DNA of 64,000 nucleotides from Molanna angustata (lineage: Eukaryota > Arthropoda > Insecta > Trichoptera > Molannidae): contig OY754964.1 of NCBI GenBank assembly GCA_963576475.1, forward strand, positions 48,992,861 through 49,056,860, given 5' to 3'. A program made the position numbers and the translations under genes. The notes under the pieces are model-generated. The model had not been told where the DNA came from. It did no database searches and saw only the letters and a program-made list of their open reading frames with translations. Shown here piece after piece: positions 34,165 through 44,269 of this stretch; the first letter of the stretch is position 1; each line of letters opens with the position of its first letter.

Positions 34165-36288
34165 TTATGTATCGGTAAGTTGATGGGCGGAGCTTACATT
34201 ATTGAAAGCAGAGGTTGTCAACGGAAAAATATTAAATAATGGAGTATTGTTTAAATGTACTTGATTATTAATTATTTTTTGTTTTGTATTTAAGGCTTTT
34301 TTTATCTCTAATGCCTCCAAGTTATCCAATCTTAAGCCCTCCTTATTTATATGCAAGATTTTATATCCCGTTTGATTATTGAAAGCATGATTATTTTCAA
34401 TCAAGTGATTTGCAAACTCTGAGAAATTGTTACTTTTTAAACATCTTAAATGCTCCTTAATTCTAATGTCAAAATTTCTACCTGTTTTACCTATATAAAA
34501 AAATTCGCAATCTTCACAATTTAATCTATAGACACCCGAATTACTTAATACCGTGTCTTTATCTTTATTATTTTTTAAAAAAGTTCCTAGGTTATTACCA
34601 GTATAAAAGGCTGGTTTTAAATCTGGTGGTAAGTCTTTTATTAGCACTGATTTTATTTTATCATTTATAAAAAGCATTCTCCGCCATTTTTGATCATTTG
34701 TGTTTATACATTCTTTACCGCTGTACAAGTAATTGATTATATTTTGTCTCTTTTGTATTTTATTTTTTATATTACTTATTATATTTAAGTCATAACCATT
34801 ATTAATCGCGATGTTTTTAATTGTATTTAATTCTATATTGTAATTTTCTACTGTCATTGGAACATTTTGTAGCCGATGTAACATTGCATAGAAGGCAGAC
34901 AACTTATGTGATAGAGGATGATTTGATGAATTATGTATAACTGTGTCTGCGTATGTAGGTTTACGATAAATACTGAAGTCGATTGCGTTATTTTTTAAAG
35001 AAAGAGTTAAATCTAAGAAGTTCAAAGTGGAGTTATTGTCTATTTCAAGAGTAAATTGAATATTTTGGTGAAACGAATTAATAAATTTTAAAAACATATT
35101 TAACTGGCGAATACTACCCGTCCAAATACAAAAAATATCATCCACATATCGCTTCCACAGTTCTACATACTTCAACAAAGGTGACTTACTATTAAAAATC
35201 TTATTTTCTAAATGGTTTACAAAAATATTTGCTATTAATGGGCTAGCAGGTCCTCCCATCGGGAGACCTTCCTTCTGTTTATATAAAACGTTATTAAATT
35301 GGAAATAATTCTGATCAAGACACAAATTGAACAAGCGTATTAAATCATTACTCAAATCACCCGGTAAGTTTGCATTTACCAATATATCATTAATCAGGGA
35401 TTTGCTTTCTGCTACTGGAACGTTAGTAAACAAGCTAACAATGTCAAATGACACTAAACGGGCATTATGAGGAAATTTCTTATCTCTAAGGTGATTTACC
35501 AGTTGTAAGGAATTATTAATACTATAAGTAGGTTGAAAAATATTAGCATTATTAACAATAGATATTATGGTCGAAGCTAGTTTAAATGTTGGGGCATTGT
35601 AATACGATACAACAGGTCTAATTGGTTTATTATCCTTATGTAGTTTCAATAAGCCATAAAGTTTTGGGGGTTTTGGATTCATCAACACTAATTGGGATTT
35701 ACCATTATTTTTTATGGCATCACTTTTACACGATTTCAATTCACTTTTTAATTTTTCTTGGTAATTGTTTGTGGGGTCCTTGTGTAACACTTCAAAGTTA
35801 TTATCTTGTAAAAAATCTTGAATTTTAATCTCATAATCACTTTTGTTCATAATAACAGTTGTATTTCCCTTATCTGCTTTTGTCAGCGTCAAGTTCTTTT
35901 CTTTTAAATTATTACGAATATTTTTCATTAATAGGAACTCTTTTTTATTTTTATATGAATTATTATTGTTGTTTGGTGTATAATTGTTTTTTAATGTTTT
36001 TGCACACTTGTAATGATATTCTTTTGGTTGATATTTAAATGCTGTTTCTAAATCAACTGCTAAATTTTCAATTGCATTATGTGTATTATTATTTGTATAA
36101 TGAAGGTTATATTTTAGACCTTTTGAAAGCAACTCTAATTCATCTGATTCAAACTTATGAGTGGATAGATTAACGACACGGTCATAGAATTTAAAGTCAC
36201 TTTTTGACGACGTAGTATTCTCTTCAGTGCTGTTTTTTAATTGTTTCTTATTGTTTTTGCTATCAATTAATTTTTGTAGTTTTTTTAA
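34165..36288 (-). CDS. Penelope-like element protein: reverse transcriptase plus GIY-YIG endonuclease (longer copy)
   Basis: The open frame of about 715 codons has uninterrupted RT and nuclease domains. In order: a lysine- and asparagine-rich N-terminus, TKADKG (about 144-149), the LLKLHK block (221-226), RT motif A SFDIVSLFTNVP (288-299), motif B GLPMGGPASP (349-358), motif C YVDD (389-392) and LNFLDL (430-435). A GIY-YIG nuclease follows, with GVYRL near 593, YIGKTGR near 606 and DIRIKEH near 615. This domain order is diagnostic of EN-positive Penelope-like elements, which prime reverse transcription at a nicked target. The first eight residues of the longest frame come from antisense sequence of the other copy, so the true N-terminus is lost at the junction. 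The frame is intact, which suggests youth. Confidence 0.92.
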   Translation of the reverse strand, partial: LKKLQKLIDSKNNKKQLKNSTEENTTSSKSDFKFYDRVVNLSTHKFESDELELLSKGLKYNLHYTNNNTHNAIENLAVDLETAFKYQPKEYHYKCAKTLKNNYTPNNNNNSYKNKKEFLLMKNIRNNLKEKNLTLTKADKGNTTVIMNKSDYEIKIQDFLQDNNFEVLHKDPTNNYQEKLKSELKSCKSDAIKNNGKSQLVLMNPKPPKLYGLLKLHKDNKPIRPVVSYYNAPTFKLASTIISIVNNANIFQPTYSINNSLQLVNHLRDKKFPHNARLVSFDIVSLFTNVPVAESKSLINDILVNANLPGDLSNDLIRLFNLCLDQNYFQFNNVLYKQKEGLPMGGPASPLIANIFVNHLENKIFNSKSPLLKYVELWKRYVDDIFCIWTGSIRQLNMFLKFINSFHQNIQFTLEIDNNSTLNFLDLTLSLKNNAIDFSIYRKPTYADTVIHNSSNHPLSHKLSAFYAMLHRLQNVPMTVENYNIELNTIKNIAINNGYDLNIISNIKNKIQKRQNIINYLYSGKECINTNDQKWRRMLFINDKIKSVLIKDLPPDLKPAFYTGNNLGTFLKNNKDKDTVLSNSGVYRLNCEDCEFFYIGKTGRNFDIRIKEHLRCLKSNNFSEFANHLIENNHAFNNQTGYKILHINKEGLRLDNLEALEIKKALNTKQKIINNQVHLNNTPLFNIFPLTTSAFNNVSSAHQLTDT

Positions 36289-36289
36289 A

Positions 36290-37965
36290 GTGATTATGAG
36301 ATTAAAATTCAAGATTTTTTACAAGATAATAACTTTGAAGTGTTACACAAGGACCCCACAAACAATTACCAAGAAAAATTAAAAAGTGAATTGAAATCGT
36401 GTAAAAGTGATGCCATAAAAAATAATGGTAAATCCCAATTAGTGTTGATGAATCCAAAACCCCCAAAACTTTATGGCTTATTGAAACTACATAAGGATAA
36501 TAAACCAATTAGACCTGTTGTATCGTATTACAATGCCCCAACATTTAAACTAGCTTCGACCATAATATCTATTGTTAATAATGCTAATATTTTTCAACCT
36601 ACTTATAGTATTAATAATTCCTTACAACTGGTAAATCACCTTAGAGATAAGAAATTTCCTCATAATGCCCGTTTAGTGTCATTTGACATTGTTAGCTTGT
36701 TTACTAACGTTCCAGTAGCAGAAAGCAAATCCCTGATTAATGATATATTGGTAAATGCAAACTTACCGGGTGATTTGAGTAATGATTTAATACGCTTGTT
36801 CAATTTGTGTCTTGATCAGAATTATTTCCAATTTAATAACGTTTTATATAAACAGAAGGAAGGTCTCCCGATGGGAGGACCTGCTAGCCCATTAATAGCA
36901 AATATTTTTGTAAACCATTTAGAAAATAAGATTTTTAATAGTAAGTCACCTTTGTTGAAGTATGTAGAACTGTGGAAGCGATATGTGGATGATATTTTTT
37001 GTATTTGGACGGGTAGTATTCGCCAGTTAAATATGTTTTTAAAATTTATTAATTCGTTTCACCAAAATATTCAATTTACTCTTGAAATAGACAATAACTC
37101 CACTTTGAACTTCTTAGATTTAACTCTTTCTTTAAAAAATAACGCAATCGACTTCAGTATTTATCGTAAACCTACATACGCAGACACAGTTATACATAAT
37201 TCATCAAATCATCCTCTATCACATAAGTTGTCTGCCTTCTATGCAATGTTACATCGGCTACAAAATGTTCCAATGACAGTAGAAAATTACAATATAGAAT
37301 TAAATACAATTAAAAACATCGCGATTAATAATGGTTATGACTTAAATATAATAAGTAATATAAAAAATAAAATACAAAAGAGACAAAATATAATCAATTA
37401 CTTGTACAGCGGTAAAGAATGTATAAACACAAATGATCAAAAATGGCGGAGAATGCTTTTTATAAATGATAAAATAAAATCAGTGCTAATAAAAGACTTA
37501 CCACCAGATTTAAAACCAGCCTTTTATACTGGTAATAACCTAGGAACTTTTTTAAAAAATAATAAAGATAAAGACACGGTATTAAGTAATTCGGGTGTCT
37601 ATAGATTAAATTGTGAAGATTGCGAATTTTTTTATATAGGTAAAACAGGTAGAAATTTTGACATTAGAATTAAGGAGCATTTAAGATGTTTAAAAAGTAA
37701 CAATTTCTCAGAGTTTGCAAATCACTTGATTGAAAATAATCATGCTTTCAATAATCAAACGGGATATAAAATCTTGCATATAAATAAGGAGGGCTTAAGA
37801 TTGGATAACTTGGAGGCATTAGAGATAAAAAAAGCCTTAAATACAAAACAAAAAATAATTAATAATCAAGTACATTTAAACAATACTCCATTATTTAATA
37901 TTTTTCCGTTGACAACCTCTGCTTTCAATAATGTAAGCTCCGCCCATCAACTTACCGATACATAA
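36290..37965 (+). CDS. Penelope-like element protein: reverse transcriptase plus GIY-YIG endonuclease (5'-truncated copy)
   Basis: The frame is open from the junction (SDYEIKIQDF) to a stop at 37965. From residue 2 of the 541-codon GTG-initiated frame onward, its protein is identical to the minus-strand copy. It retains the RT blocks LLKLHK, SFDIVSLF, GLPMGGPASP and YVDD and the whole C-terminal GIY-YIG domain with YIGKTGR. It lacks about 157 N-terminal residues, including the TKADKG block, so it is not expected to be functional. The identity of this copy with its inverted partner implies a joint, recent origin or gene conversion between arms. Confidence 0.9.
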
Positions 37966-38007
37966 TTTAGGCACACGGGTCACATTTTGTACATAGTATC
38001 TAAGTTT

Positions 38008-38072
38008 AGTATAAGTTTGTCCGGACGAAGGAGCGGTTACGTCTCCGAAACTAGTTGACATATAAATATACT
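38008..38072 (+). ncRNA. Hammerhead-ribozyme-like motif in the 3' region of the right Penelope-like element
   Basis: The motif reads as a type I hammerhead. Stem I: outer AGTATA (38008-38013) with TATACT (38067-38072), inner TGTC (38018-38021) with GACA (38057-38060), and an internal loop between. Core: CGGACGA (38022-38028). Stem II: GGAG (38030-38033) with CTCC (38043-38046). Then GAAAC, and a GTT cleavage triplet ending at 38056. Penelope-like elements are known to carry such ribozymes, often with A before stem II as here. One deviation is G where the core normally has U4, so activity is doubtful. It lies just downstream of the element's stop codon. Confidence 0.65.
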
Positions 38073-38110
38073 CAACGTGGTTAAAAACTAAGAGATTTTA
38101 TTTAATTATA

Positions 38111-38736
38111 TTAGTTAAAATGTGCCACAAAGCAATAGCAGCAAAGTATAAAGACAAATAATAGTTTTTGTTTGCATTCGTGTGTTTAAGGTACCTATGT
38201 GTTCGTAAATTGTTAATTATAACGTGTGTGTTTGTATAAATTGATAATATTTACTCTCTAATAAGTGGATATTTGAACGTTTTATAAGATGTATTGTATT
38301 ATGGATTACTTAAAAACAGCTTTTAGGTACCTGTACATGAATCAATAACTTCTATACAAAATTTTACTGAACAGGTACATGTGAAGGTACTTGACATTAA
38401 ATAGAGTTAAATGTCACCAAAGTCATTAAATAATTGACAATGAATATAAATGAAAATATCGTATAAAAATAAACGTTGTCGTTAAAATATCGCTGATATA
38501 ACAAGACAGATTTTATTTTTCATCTTTGGAAATACAAAGACTATTGTGAAGAAATTAAAGTATACAATAGTGTACATATATATAATTTCACTGAAAGGTT
38601 TCTTGCTGACTAGATATTGACTACATTATTTTATAATCTTTTAAAGGCAAGGTTGGGTGCTATCACCAAAGTTTTTTAATGTACACATCGAGCACTCTGT
38701 GTGACTATTTAAGTAATTAAATGTAGACATAAAACA
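38111..38736. other. Beat intron, nothing supportable
   Basis: AT-rich unique sequence between the Penelope pair and an RTE fragment. Confidence 0.55.
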
Positions 38737-39617
38737 GAAAGGCTATTCACGCTAGCCCTAAAAGATGTATTTAAAACCCTCAACTGGGATAACAAAGAGG
38801 TGAAGATAGATGGCACATATTTGAGTCACCTAAGATTCGCTGATGACATAGTTATTGTAGGTGAGAGCATTGATGAATTAAGTCAAATGATTAATGAATT
38901 GCATGAGGCTTCTAGCAAGATTGGTCTAAGTATGAACATAGCAAAAACGAAAATTATAAGTCCAGAAAACAAAATCATCACTGTTAACAATAAGAATCTC
39001 GAAATAGTGGATGAATACATATATCTTGTACACAAGATAAAACTGGGCAAAGAAAACCAAACAGCGGAACTGTCAAGAAGAATAGGAATGAGTTGGGCAG
39101 CTTTTAACAAACTTAGACACATTCTAGAAGATAAAGAGATTCCGATCTGTCTGAAAAGAAAAACATATGAATCATGTATACTGCCAGTGACTACATATGC
39201 ATTGGAGACCATGGCCCTTACAAAAAGAAATGTAGAAAAACTCAAATGCACACAGCGATCCATGGAAAGATCCATGCTTGGTATAAGCCTAAGAGACAGA
39301 ATAAGAAATGAGGAAATTAGGAAAAGGACCAGAGTAGCGGACGTCATGGATCGCGTAGCTACATTGAAATGGCAATGGGCGGGACATATTGCTAGACAGG
39401 AACCCGCAAGATGGACCCCTAAAATATTGAGATGGAGACCATGGGAAAATAAGAGAGGCGTCGGAAGACCTCAAAAAACATGGTCTGACGACATAGCCGC
39501 TGTGGGGGGTGGAAATTGGCTGCAAGCAGCAACCGATAGAAGGAAGTGGAAGAATATGAAAGAGGCCTATATCCAGCAGTGGAAGACAGAGGGCTGAAGA
39601 AGAAGGAGAAGAAGATA
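38737..39617 (+). mobile_element. RTE-type LINE, 5'-truncated, with FADD motif
   Basis: Open from about 38743 (LFTLALKDVFKTLNW) to 39597. It retains RT motif C in RFADDIVIVGE and the C-terminal domain: MSWAAFNKLRHILEDK, MERSMLGISLRDRIR, WQWAGHIARQEPARW, RGVGRPQKTWSDDI. A GAAGAAGGAGAAGAAG tail follows. Upstream RT motifs are missing, so it cannot move. It lies about 630 bp beyond the Penelope pair in the same Beat intron, antisense to the gene. Confidence 0.85.
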
Positions 39618-39694
39618 AAACCGAAAATAACTATAACAAATAATTGAATTAAGTTTTAAGACCAAAAGCACTTGATTAAATTCTAATTACTTTA

Positions 39695-40905
39695 ATTTTA
39701 AGCATTGAACTGCACCACCTATAGAGGCATCACACTTTTAAGCACGGCATATAAGGTCTTCTGGCGGTCGATAGGGAGGGATGGAGACGATTTCTGGAGG
39801 AGGCCAGGGTCCGTAGCGGACTGTAGTGCCAGTGATGATGATAATGGTATAAGGTCTTCACAGGAGTTCTGCTTATGCGACTCCTACCGTTCGTGGAAGA
39901 TGTCATCGGGCAATATCAAAGTGGATTTCGGGCAGGCAGGTCAACTATTGACTAAATATTCACCCTCAGATAGATACTTGTAAAAATTCGTGAATTCGAT
40001 GTCGAGACTCCCATCACCTATTCGTGGATTTCAAGGCTGCTATAGTGTAAACATCGCCCTGTTGTTCAATATAGTGCTGGAAAAAGCCATAAGGGACTCA
40101 AACATATATAGAGAGAATCTTTAGAAAGTCAAGTCAAGTACTGGCATATGTAGACGACATTGACATTATGGCTAGAACCCTGTCTTGTACGAAGGACATT
40201 TTCGTTAGACTTGAGCGTGAGGAAAATTATATTGGCATTAAAACCAATGCTTCCAAGATCAAATATATGTTAGCAAAGAAATCCCCTCAAAATAAATACT
40301 CCGACGCGAAGAAAGGAGCAGATGTTGATGGGTCACATCGGGTAGAATCAGTTGGATTCTTCACCGTTCTTGGGATCTTCGATCACCTCGGAAATAATAT
40401 CAGCATGGAAATAAAAGCGTGGCTAATAGTGGTTAATATGGGCTACTCAAACATCTCAAGTCAAGACAAATTTCGCGAAATACAAAGGTCTTTATATACG
40501 AAACTCTTCTCCGGCCAGTCCTAACATAAGGAGCGGATTGTTTGTGATTTGTGACTTCAAAGGACGAAAATATGTTATTGGTGTTTAGAGCAAGCTATCA
40601 AGGAAAATCTTTGGCCTAACTAACGATGGGTGGGTTTGGAGAATACGGAATAATCATGAGCTAGAGGCAATGTACAAGAAAACAAATGTAGTCTAATTTA
40701 TTAAAATTCAGCGCCTACGTTGGCTTGGACATGTTTGCCGGATGGATGATAACCGTACTCCAAAAAAGGTATAAGACACCTGTCCAGAAGTAGAGAGAAA
40801 GACCTACAGAGGAAGGCTGGAAGTGATAAATAGGGAGGGATGGAGACTATTTCTGTGGAAGGCCAGGCTCCGTATCGGACTATAGCGCCAGTGATTATAA
40901 ATTTT
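39695..40905 (+). mobile_element. Second RTE-like LINE fragment, broken, with an 86-bp nested insertion
   Basis: The pieces are RT block CTTYRGITLLSTAYKVF (39708), then GQYQSGFRAGRSTID after the nested insert, LFNIVLEKAIRDSN (40060), AYVDDIDIMARTL (40145, the YxDD catalytic motif) and RLRWLGHVCRMDDN (40710). Many stops and frameshifts. The subfamily differs from 38737-39617. The 3' end reads GACTATAGCGCCAGTGATTAT. Confidence 0.75.
39762..39847 (+). mobile_element. 86-bp RTE 3'-end insertion with 12-bp target duplication
   Basis: TATAAGGTCTTC flanks both sides (39750-39761 and 39848-39859). The insert (GATAGGGAGGGATGGAGACG ... GTAGTGCCAGTGATGATGATAA) matches the 3' end at about 40830-40905. 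Removing it restores the RT reading STAYKVF-TGVLLMRLLPF. Confidence 0.8.
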
Positions 40906-41089
40906 AATTATTAAGTATAAAATTTAAAAAAAATGTTACTTTAAATATATATTCCAAAAATTATATCTTGGAAATAAGTGTTGTTTGAAACTCATTCCAA
41001 ACATAAATAAAACATTTCTTTAGATAAGGGTGCTGTAGTCACATTATTACATCGCAGTGGAGAATAAAAATTGGTTTGCAAATTTATAT

Positions 41090-41230
41090 ATTTTTACAGA
41101 CAAACATACCATCTCGGCATATTCCACAATGTGTGGCTATCAGCGACAGGTGTACGGGTATACATTTTCTTGTAAAATAAAGCACGATACATACTTGTAT
41201 GCCCACACACTAATCTCCTATCCCCTAGAA
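41090..41230 (-). repeat. Interspersed repeat 'D' copy, reversed
   Basis: The plus strand reads CTCGGCATATTCCACAATG, AGCGACAGGTGTACGGG and AAAGCACGATACATACTTG, the reverse complement of the 3' half of the copy at 5870-6070. Confidence 0.55.
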
Positions 41231-41934
41231 TTATTGATGTTAAAAAATATAAAAATAGGTTTAAGGGGCCATATAAACCTAAACACCTCAATTTCAAACT
41301 AAATTCCTCAAATATGTTAAACGGTGTTTCTAGAAAAAAATATTATGTGTTAATATAAGTGTTTTCTAGTGAATGTTCGTCACATAATTTTAAAATTCAG
41401 CCTAAATTCCCATAAAAAAATATTAAAAATATCCTTTCTTACAGCATTTTTTTTTAATTATGCCATAACTATGTGTCGTAGAGAAATAAATCTTGTATAT
41501 GCTAGAAGAGTGCGTAAAATCAAAGTGAATGACCGATAAAGTTTTTTCATTTGAACTAAGGTTTGATCTTAAAATGCAAAAAAATCGACAAATTTGGGGT
41601 TTCCGATAGTTTAAATCACGTATATACCTACTTCTTTTAACGCACGCGATAGTTACCCTTACAAACGCGTAACTTCATAGTGCATTGGGCGGTTTTAATA
41701 TATCATGTTTTCAGTTACAAGGTTTAGCGTTAAACGTCCTCTTAAAATGGCGATATAATAGTTTTCTAATACTTTATTAATTAATAGTATATATTTATAT
41801 AATATTGCAACAATTTCTGAAATCGCGTGCAAGTGGCAATTTTCCTACAATCATTAAAAAAACAACTATCATCAATATTATAATGAATACTTTATGTACC
41901 AAATTGTATAATTTTTGGTATGTCCAATACTATA
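41231..41934. other. Beat intron, nothing supportable
   Basis: AT-rich. No repeats shared with the rest of the window noticed. Confidence 0.5.
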
Positions 41935-42195
41935 TTAATATGACAACTAACCCTTTCCTCCTCTCTTACCTTTCTTCATGTCCCATCATAGCTTCATAAA
42001 ATACACACACACACACATCACAATTGTACACTTACACCACACTTTTGTCTTTGACTTTGTACTGAATTGTCTTTATTATGTATATTAATCTGTGGAACAA
42101 TGTAATTGGCTTACTTTCCTGATTATTATTTTTTTTTATTAATGTAAGATATGTAACAGCTGTTTTGTTTCCCAAAATAAAATAAATAAACCTAT
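41935..42195 (+). mobile_element. LINE 3' UTR and tail
   Basis: Resembles 26521-26825 in layout: a C-rich stretch, a short (CA)n at 42001-42018, then a T-rich UTR ending AAAATAAAATAAATAAA. No coding remains. Confidence 0.5.
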
Positions 42196-42344
42196 ATTTT
42201 AATAAGATTTGAGTATGAGATGAATTTAAATAAATTTTTTCTATGCTGGGATTTGAATCCTGGAAGCTGACATCGAAGTCAGATGGCTTAATACTATGCC
42301 TAATCAGTCGTCATAGTAGTGATGAATAAAACTCTAAGTACAAA

Positions 42345-42405
42345 TGCATCTTCTTCTTCTTCCTTTAGTCATCTCTCCACTGTTGGATACGTACAGCGGT
42401 GTTGC
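42345..42405 (-). mobile_element. RTE LINE 3'-end scrap
   Basis: TCTTCTTCTTCTTCC then ATCTCTCCACTGTTG on plus equals a GAA-repeat tail and the CAACAGTGGAGAGAT end of RTE-type LINEs. Only about 50 bp upstream (plus coordinates) of the Beat donor at 42452. Confidence 0.4.
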
Positions 42406-42452
42406 CATACATATTAAACATATTCTGTATTGGTATGACAATGTTTACTTAC

Positions 42453-42658
42453 GTCAACTTTAATTCCTTCAATTCTATAACTGTGATGTGGTGGTGTCAG
42501 TTTGGGCATATATCTGTAGAACTCTTCATTGTCTTTATACCACTTGACGGAGTATAGCGTGTCTCGCTCAAGGTCAAACTGACATCGCAGCAGAGCGAAT
42601 TCCCCTCTCATCCTGTAACCGGGAACAGCCACTTCCACAACTCGAAGACTTATCGATT
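42453..42658 (-). CDS. beat: Beat gene exon: first half of Ig domain 1
   Basis: The exon encodes 68 whole residues after a split codon. It starts SISLRVVEV and ends GIKVD, and contains the Beat hallmark LYSVKWYKDNEEFYRY. RCQFDL carries the first Ig cysteine and VKWYKD the core tryptophan. The acceptor is ...TTGTCGACAG just above 42658 and the donor is GAC|GTAAGT at 42452, a perfect consensus. The upstream exon must end in phase 1. Similarity to fly Beat proteins is high across the whole exon. A tRNA-derived SINE (42850-43032) lies about 190 bp upstream. This is the 5'-most exon seen. No signal-peptide exon was found further upstream on this strand. Confidence 0.93.
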
Positions 42659-42849
42659 CTGTCGACAACAAGAAAAGCATAACATTAACACGCAAGAAAA
42701 AAAAATTAAAAACATTATTTACATACCTACATAAAAAAACACAGATTCGCGACGAGGCTAACCAAAATAGAAGTATTGTAATCACTTGCTCTGGAGATGG
42801 AGGAATAGGGAAAACCCAAATTTTGAATGTGGAACCAAGCAGACATAGA

Positions 42850-43032
42850 ATATTTTTATTCAATAAAAATGAATATATCCTTGTTAAACAATTACATATA
42901 CATCCTCCTACATTCCATAAATTAAGCAGAGATTCTTGTGCTATAGGAGAACGTCATCGGTCGTGGCAGGATTCGAGCTCGCGACCACTGGATTATTAGC
43001 CCAGCGCGCTAACCGTTCTGCCATCGACCCAT
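42850..43032 (-). mobile_element. SINE-A (tRNA-derived), reversed copy
   Basis: GGGTCGATGGCAGAACGG A box and GAGCTCGAATCC altered B box. The tail ends TATTCATTTTTATTG. Lies about 190 bp upstream of the first recognised Beat exon. Confidence 0.8.
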
Positions 43033-43968
43033 CTAAACCCAATATGGTGCAGGACTCAAATGGTACCCTCCGGGATATCCATGACGCAGAGGCAGTGGAC
43101 TGGCTGTAAATTTTGGACGCTGCCCACATGGGTGATAAACGAAAACAAATGAATAAATTTAATATAAGTACTTATCATTCAAAAAACTTGAGAGAATATA
43201 AATATATAAATAATAATTACACAGACGCTCCCCAAAATAAATTAATTTTTGAGCTTTATCTAAATACGGATAGATAAACGCACTATATCGATGTGATTCT
43301 GGGTACACTAGAAAAAATTGAATTTATTTTAATTTTATTTAATTTTATCTGTAGTTTTCAATGTATTGATCGAGACTACTTGGAAAGATATAAAAATTAT
43401 GAACTTAAAGCTCATTTTAACAATTGAAATTGTTCTCTAAAATATGAAAAAAATCAGGTAAAAAATTTGAAGTACGAAGACAAAATAAAAAAAAAAATAT
43501 CAAAGTGATACATATTTGCACTAAAATAAAATAAGATTAGGTACATCATGCAGTTTCATACAAATAACTCATCATATTGACTCTCTTGATATCAAAGTAT
43601 GATAAAATTAGTATACCGAGTATTTCTAGTGTTCCAAAATGAAAATATTTGCTTGATAGGAACTCACATAATAGGTACTTGTATAAAGTTGATTCATTTG
43701 TACTCTGCAGATAAGTAGAATAATAGTTTTCTTTTGAGTGGAGCTTATACATATTACTTGAGAAATATAGAGACAATTTTACTTTTATTTGTTATGTCCA
43801 TAATACACTTTTGATAAGTCCAAAAGGAATTTATATCAATTTACCTATCTTCAGATTTACTTACACCAATAAAATACAATGGTTTTATATTTGAAAAGTA
43901 TTTGGAGTGCCTAGTAGGCATTTATGCCGAAAAAAAATCTTTTTCCAATAAATATTTTTTTGTTATTA
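43033..43968. other. Upstream of Beat exon, no exon found
   Basis: The region where a preceding Beat exon or promoter might lie. No signal-peptide-like frame with a phase-1 donor was found. Confidence 0.45.
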
Positions 43969-43983
43969 AATATCAGTGAATAT

Positions 43984-44269
43984 GCGGTGATAGCCCTGCG
44001 GTAATGTCTTCGCCTTACATGCTTGAGGTCGACGGTTCGAATCCGGGTGGGGCACGCACCTCTGGATTTTTAAAAAATCTATGTGCGGATTTCTGTATAT
44101 CACTAGCTATGTGTAACCATGATCCAATTTGTCTGGTTCCCCTTTCTAAGGGTTACGAAGGTCAGATGGCAGTCGCTTCAATGTAATAACCAGACTCGCC
44201 AATTCTGGGATCATGGTCAAAGCGTACCCCGATAGAAACGGGACAAAGCGCTAAGGGGAAAGTAGAAGA
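43984..44269 (+). mobile_element. SINE-B (tRNA-derived) with 15-bp target duplication
   Basis: AATATCAGTGAATAT at 43969-43983 is repeated at 44270-44284. The head has GCGGTGATAGCCCTGCGGTAA (A box) and GACGGTTCGAATCCGGG (B box). The body contains ATGATCCAATTTGTCTGGTT and AAAGCGTACCCCGATAGAAA. Confidence 0.92.

Larger units (their letters stand above)
34020..38110. mobile_element. Head-to-head pair of Penelope-like elements forming a 1.8-kb-arm palindrome
   Basis: Positions on the two arms pair with a constant sum (72130), so 34020-35843 and 36287-38110 form a gap-free inverted repeat of 1824 bp. A 443-bp spacer, 35844-36286, is unique 5' sequence of the left copy. The left copy reads on the minus strand and the right copy on the plus strand, with 3' ends outward. 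Both are 5'-truncated and meet at about 36287, with microhomology AAAGTGATTATGAG. Shared sequence stops at ATTTAATTATA on both sides. A convincing target-site duplication was not seen. The pair lies in the large Beat intron, so Beat pre-mRNA would carry both arms. At least one base differs between the arms (34103 versus 38027). Confidence 0.9.
19112..42658 (-). other. beat: Beaten-path (Beat) family gene, partial, four exons identified
   Basis: Four minus-strand exons join in frame into about 235 residues covering two immunoglobulin-like domains of a Beat protein. Beat proteins are secreted or membrane-anchored neuronal ligands of Sidestep receptors, known from fly axon guidance. Exon order in the transcript is 42658-42453, 30144-30009, 27647-27514, 19345-19112. 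Junction phases are 0, 1 and 0 and all agree. The introns are 12308, 2361 and 8168 bp, filled with transposons. The first known exon opens with the last two bases of a split codon, so at least one 5' exon (signal peptide) is missing, probably beyond 42658 or outside the window. Ig1 has the cysteines in LLRCQF and YRCEV and the tryptophan in VKWYKD. Ig2 has LNCTSG, HWFLN and ARCTAR. The exact Beat subfamily is not assignable by eye. Confidence 0.9.

Noticed and set aside
34020..38110. Twin-priming inversion as the sole explanation of the Penelope pair
   Set aside because: Twin priming inverts a 5' part without duplicating it; here 1824 bp including both 3' ends are duplicated.
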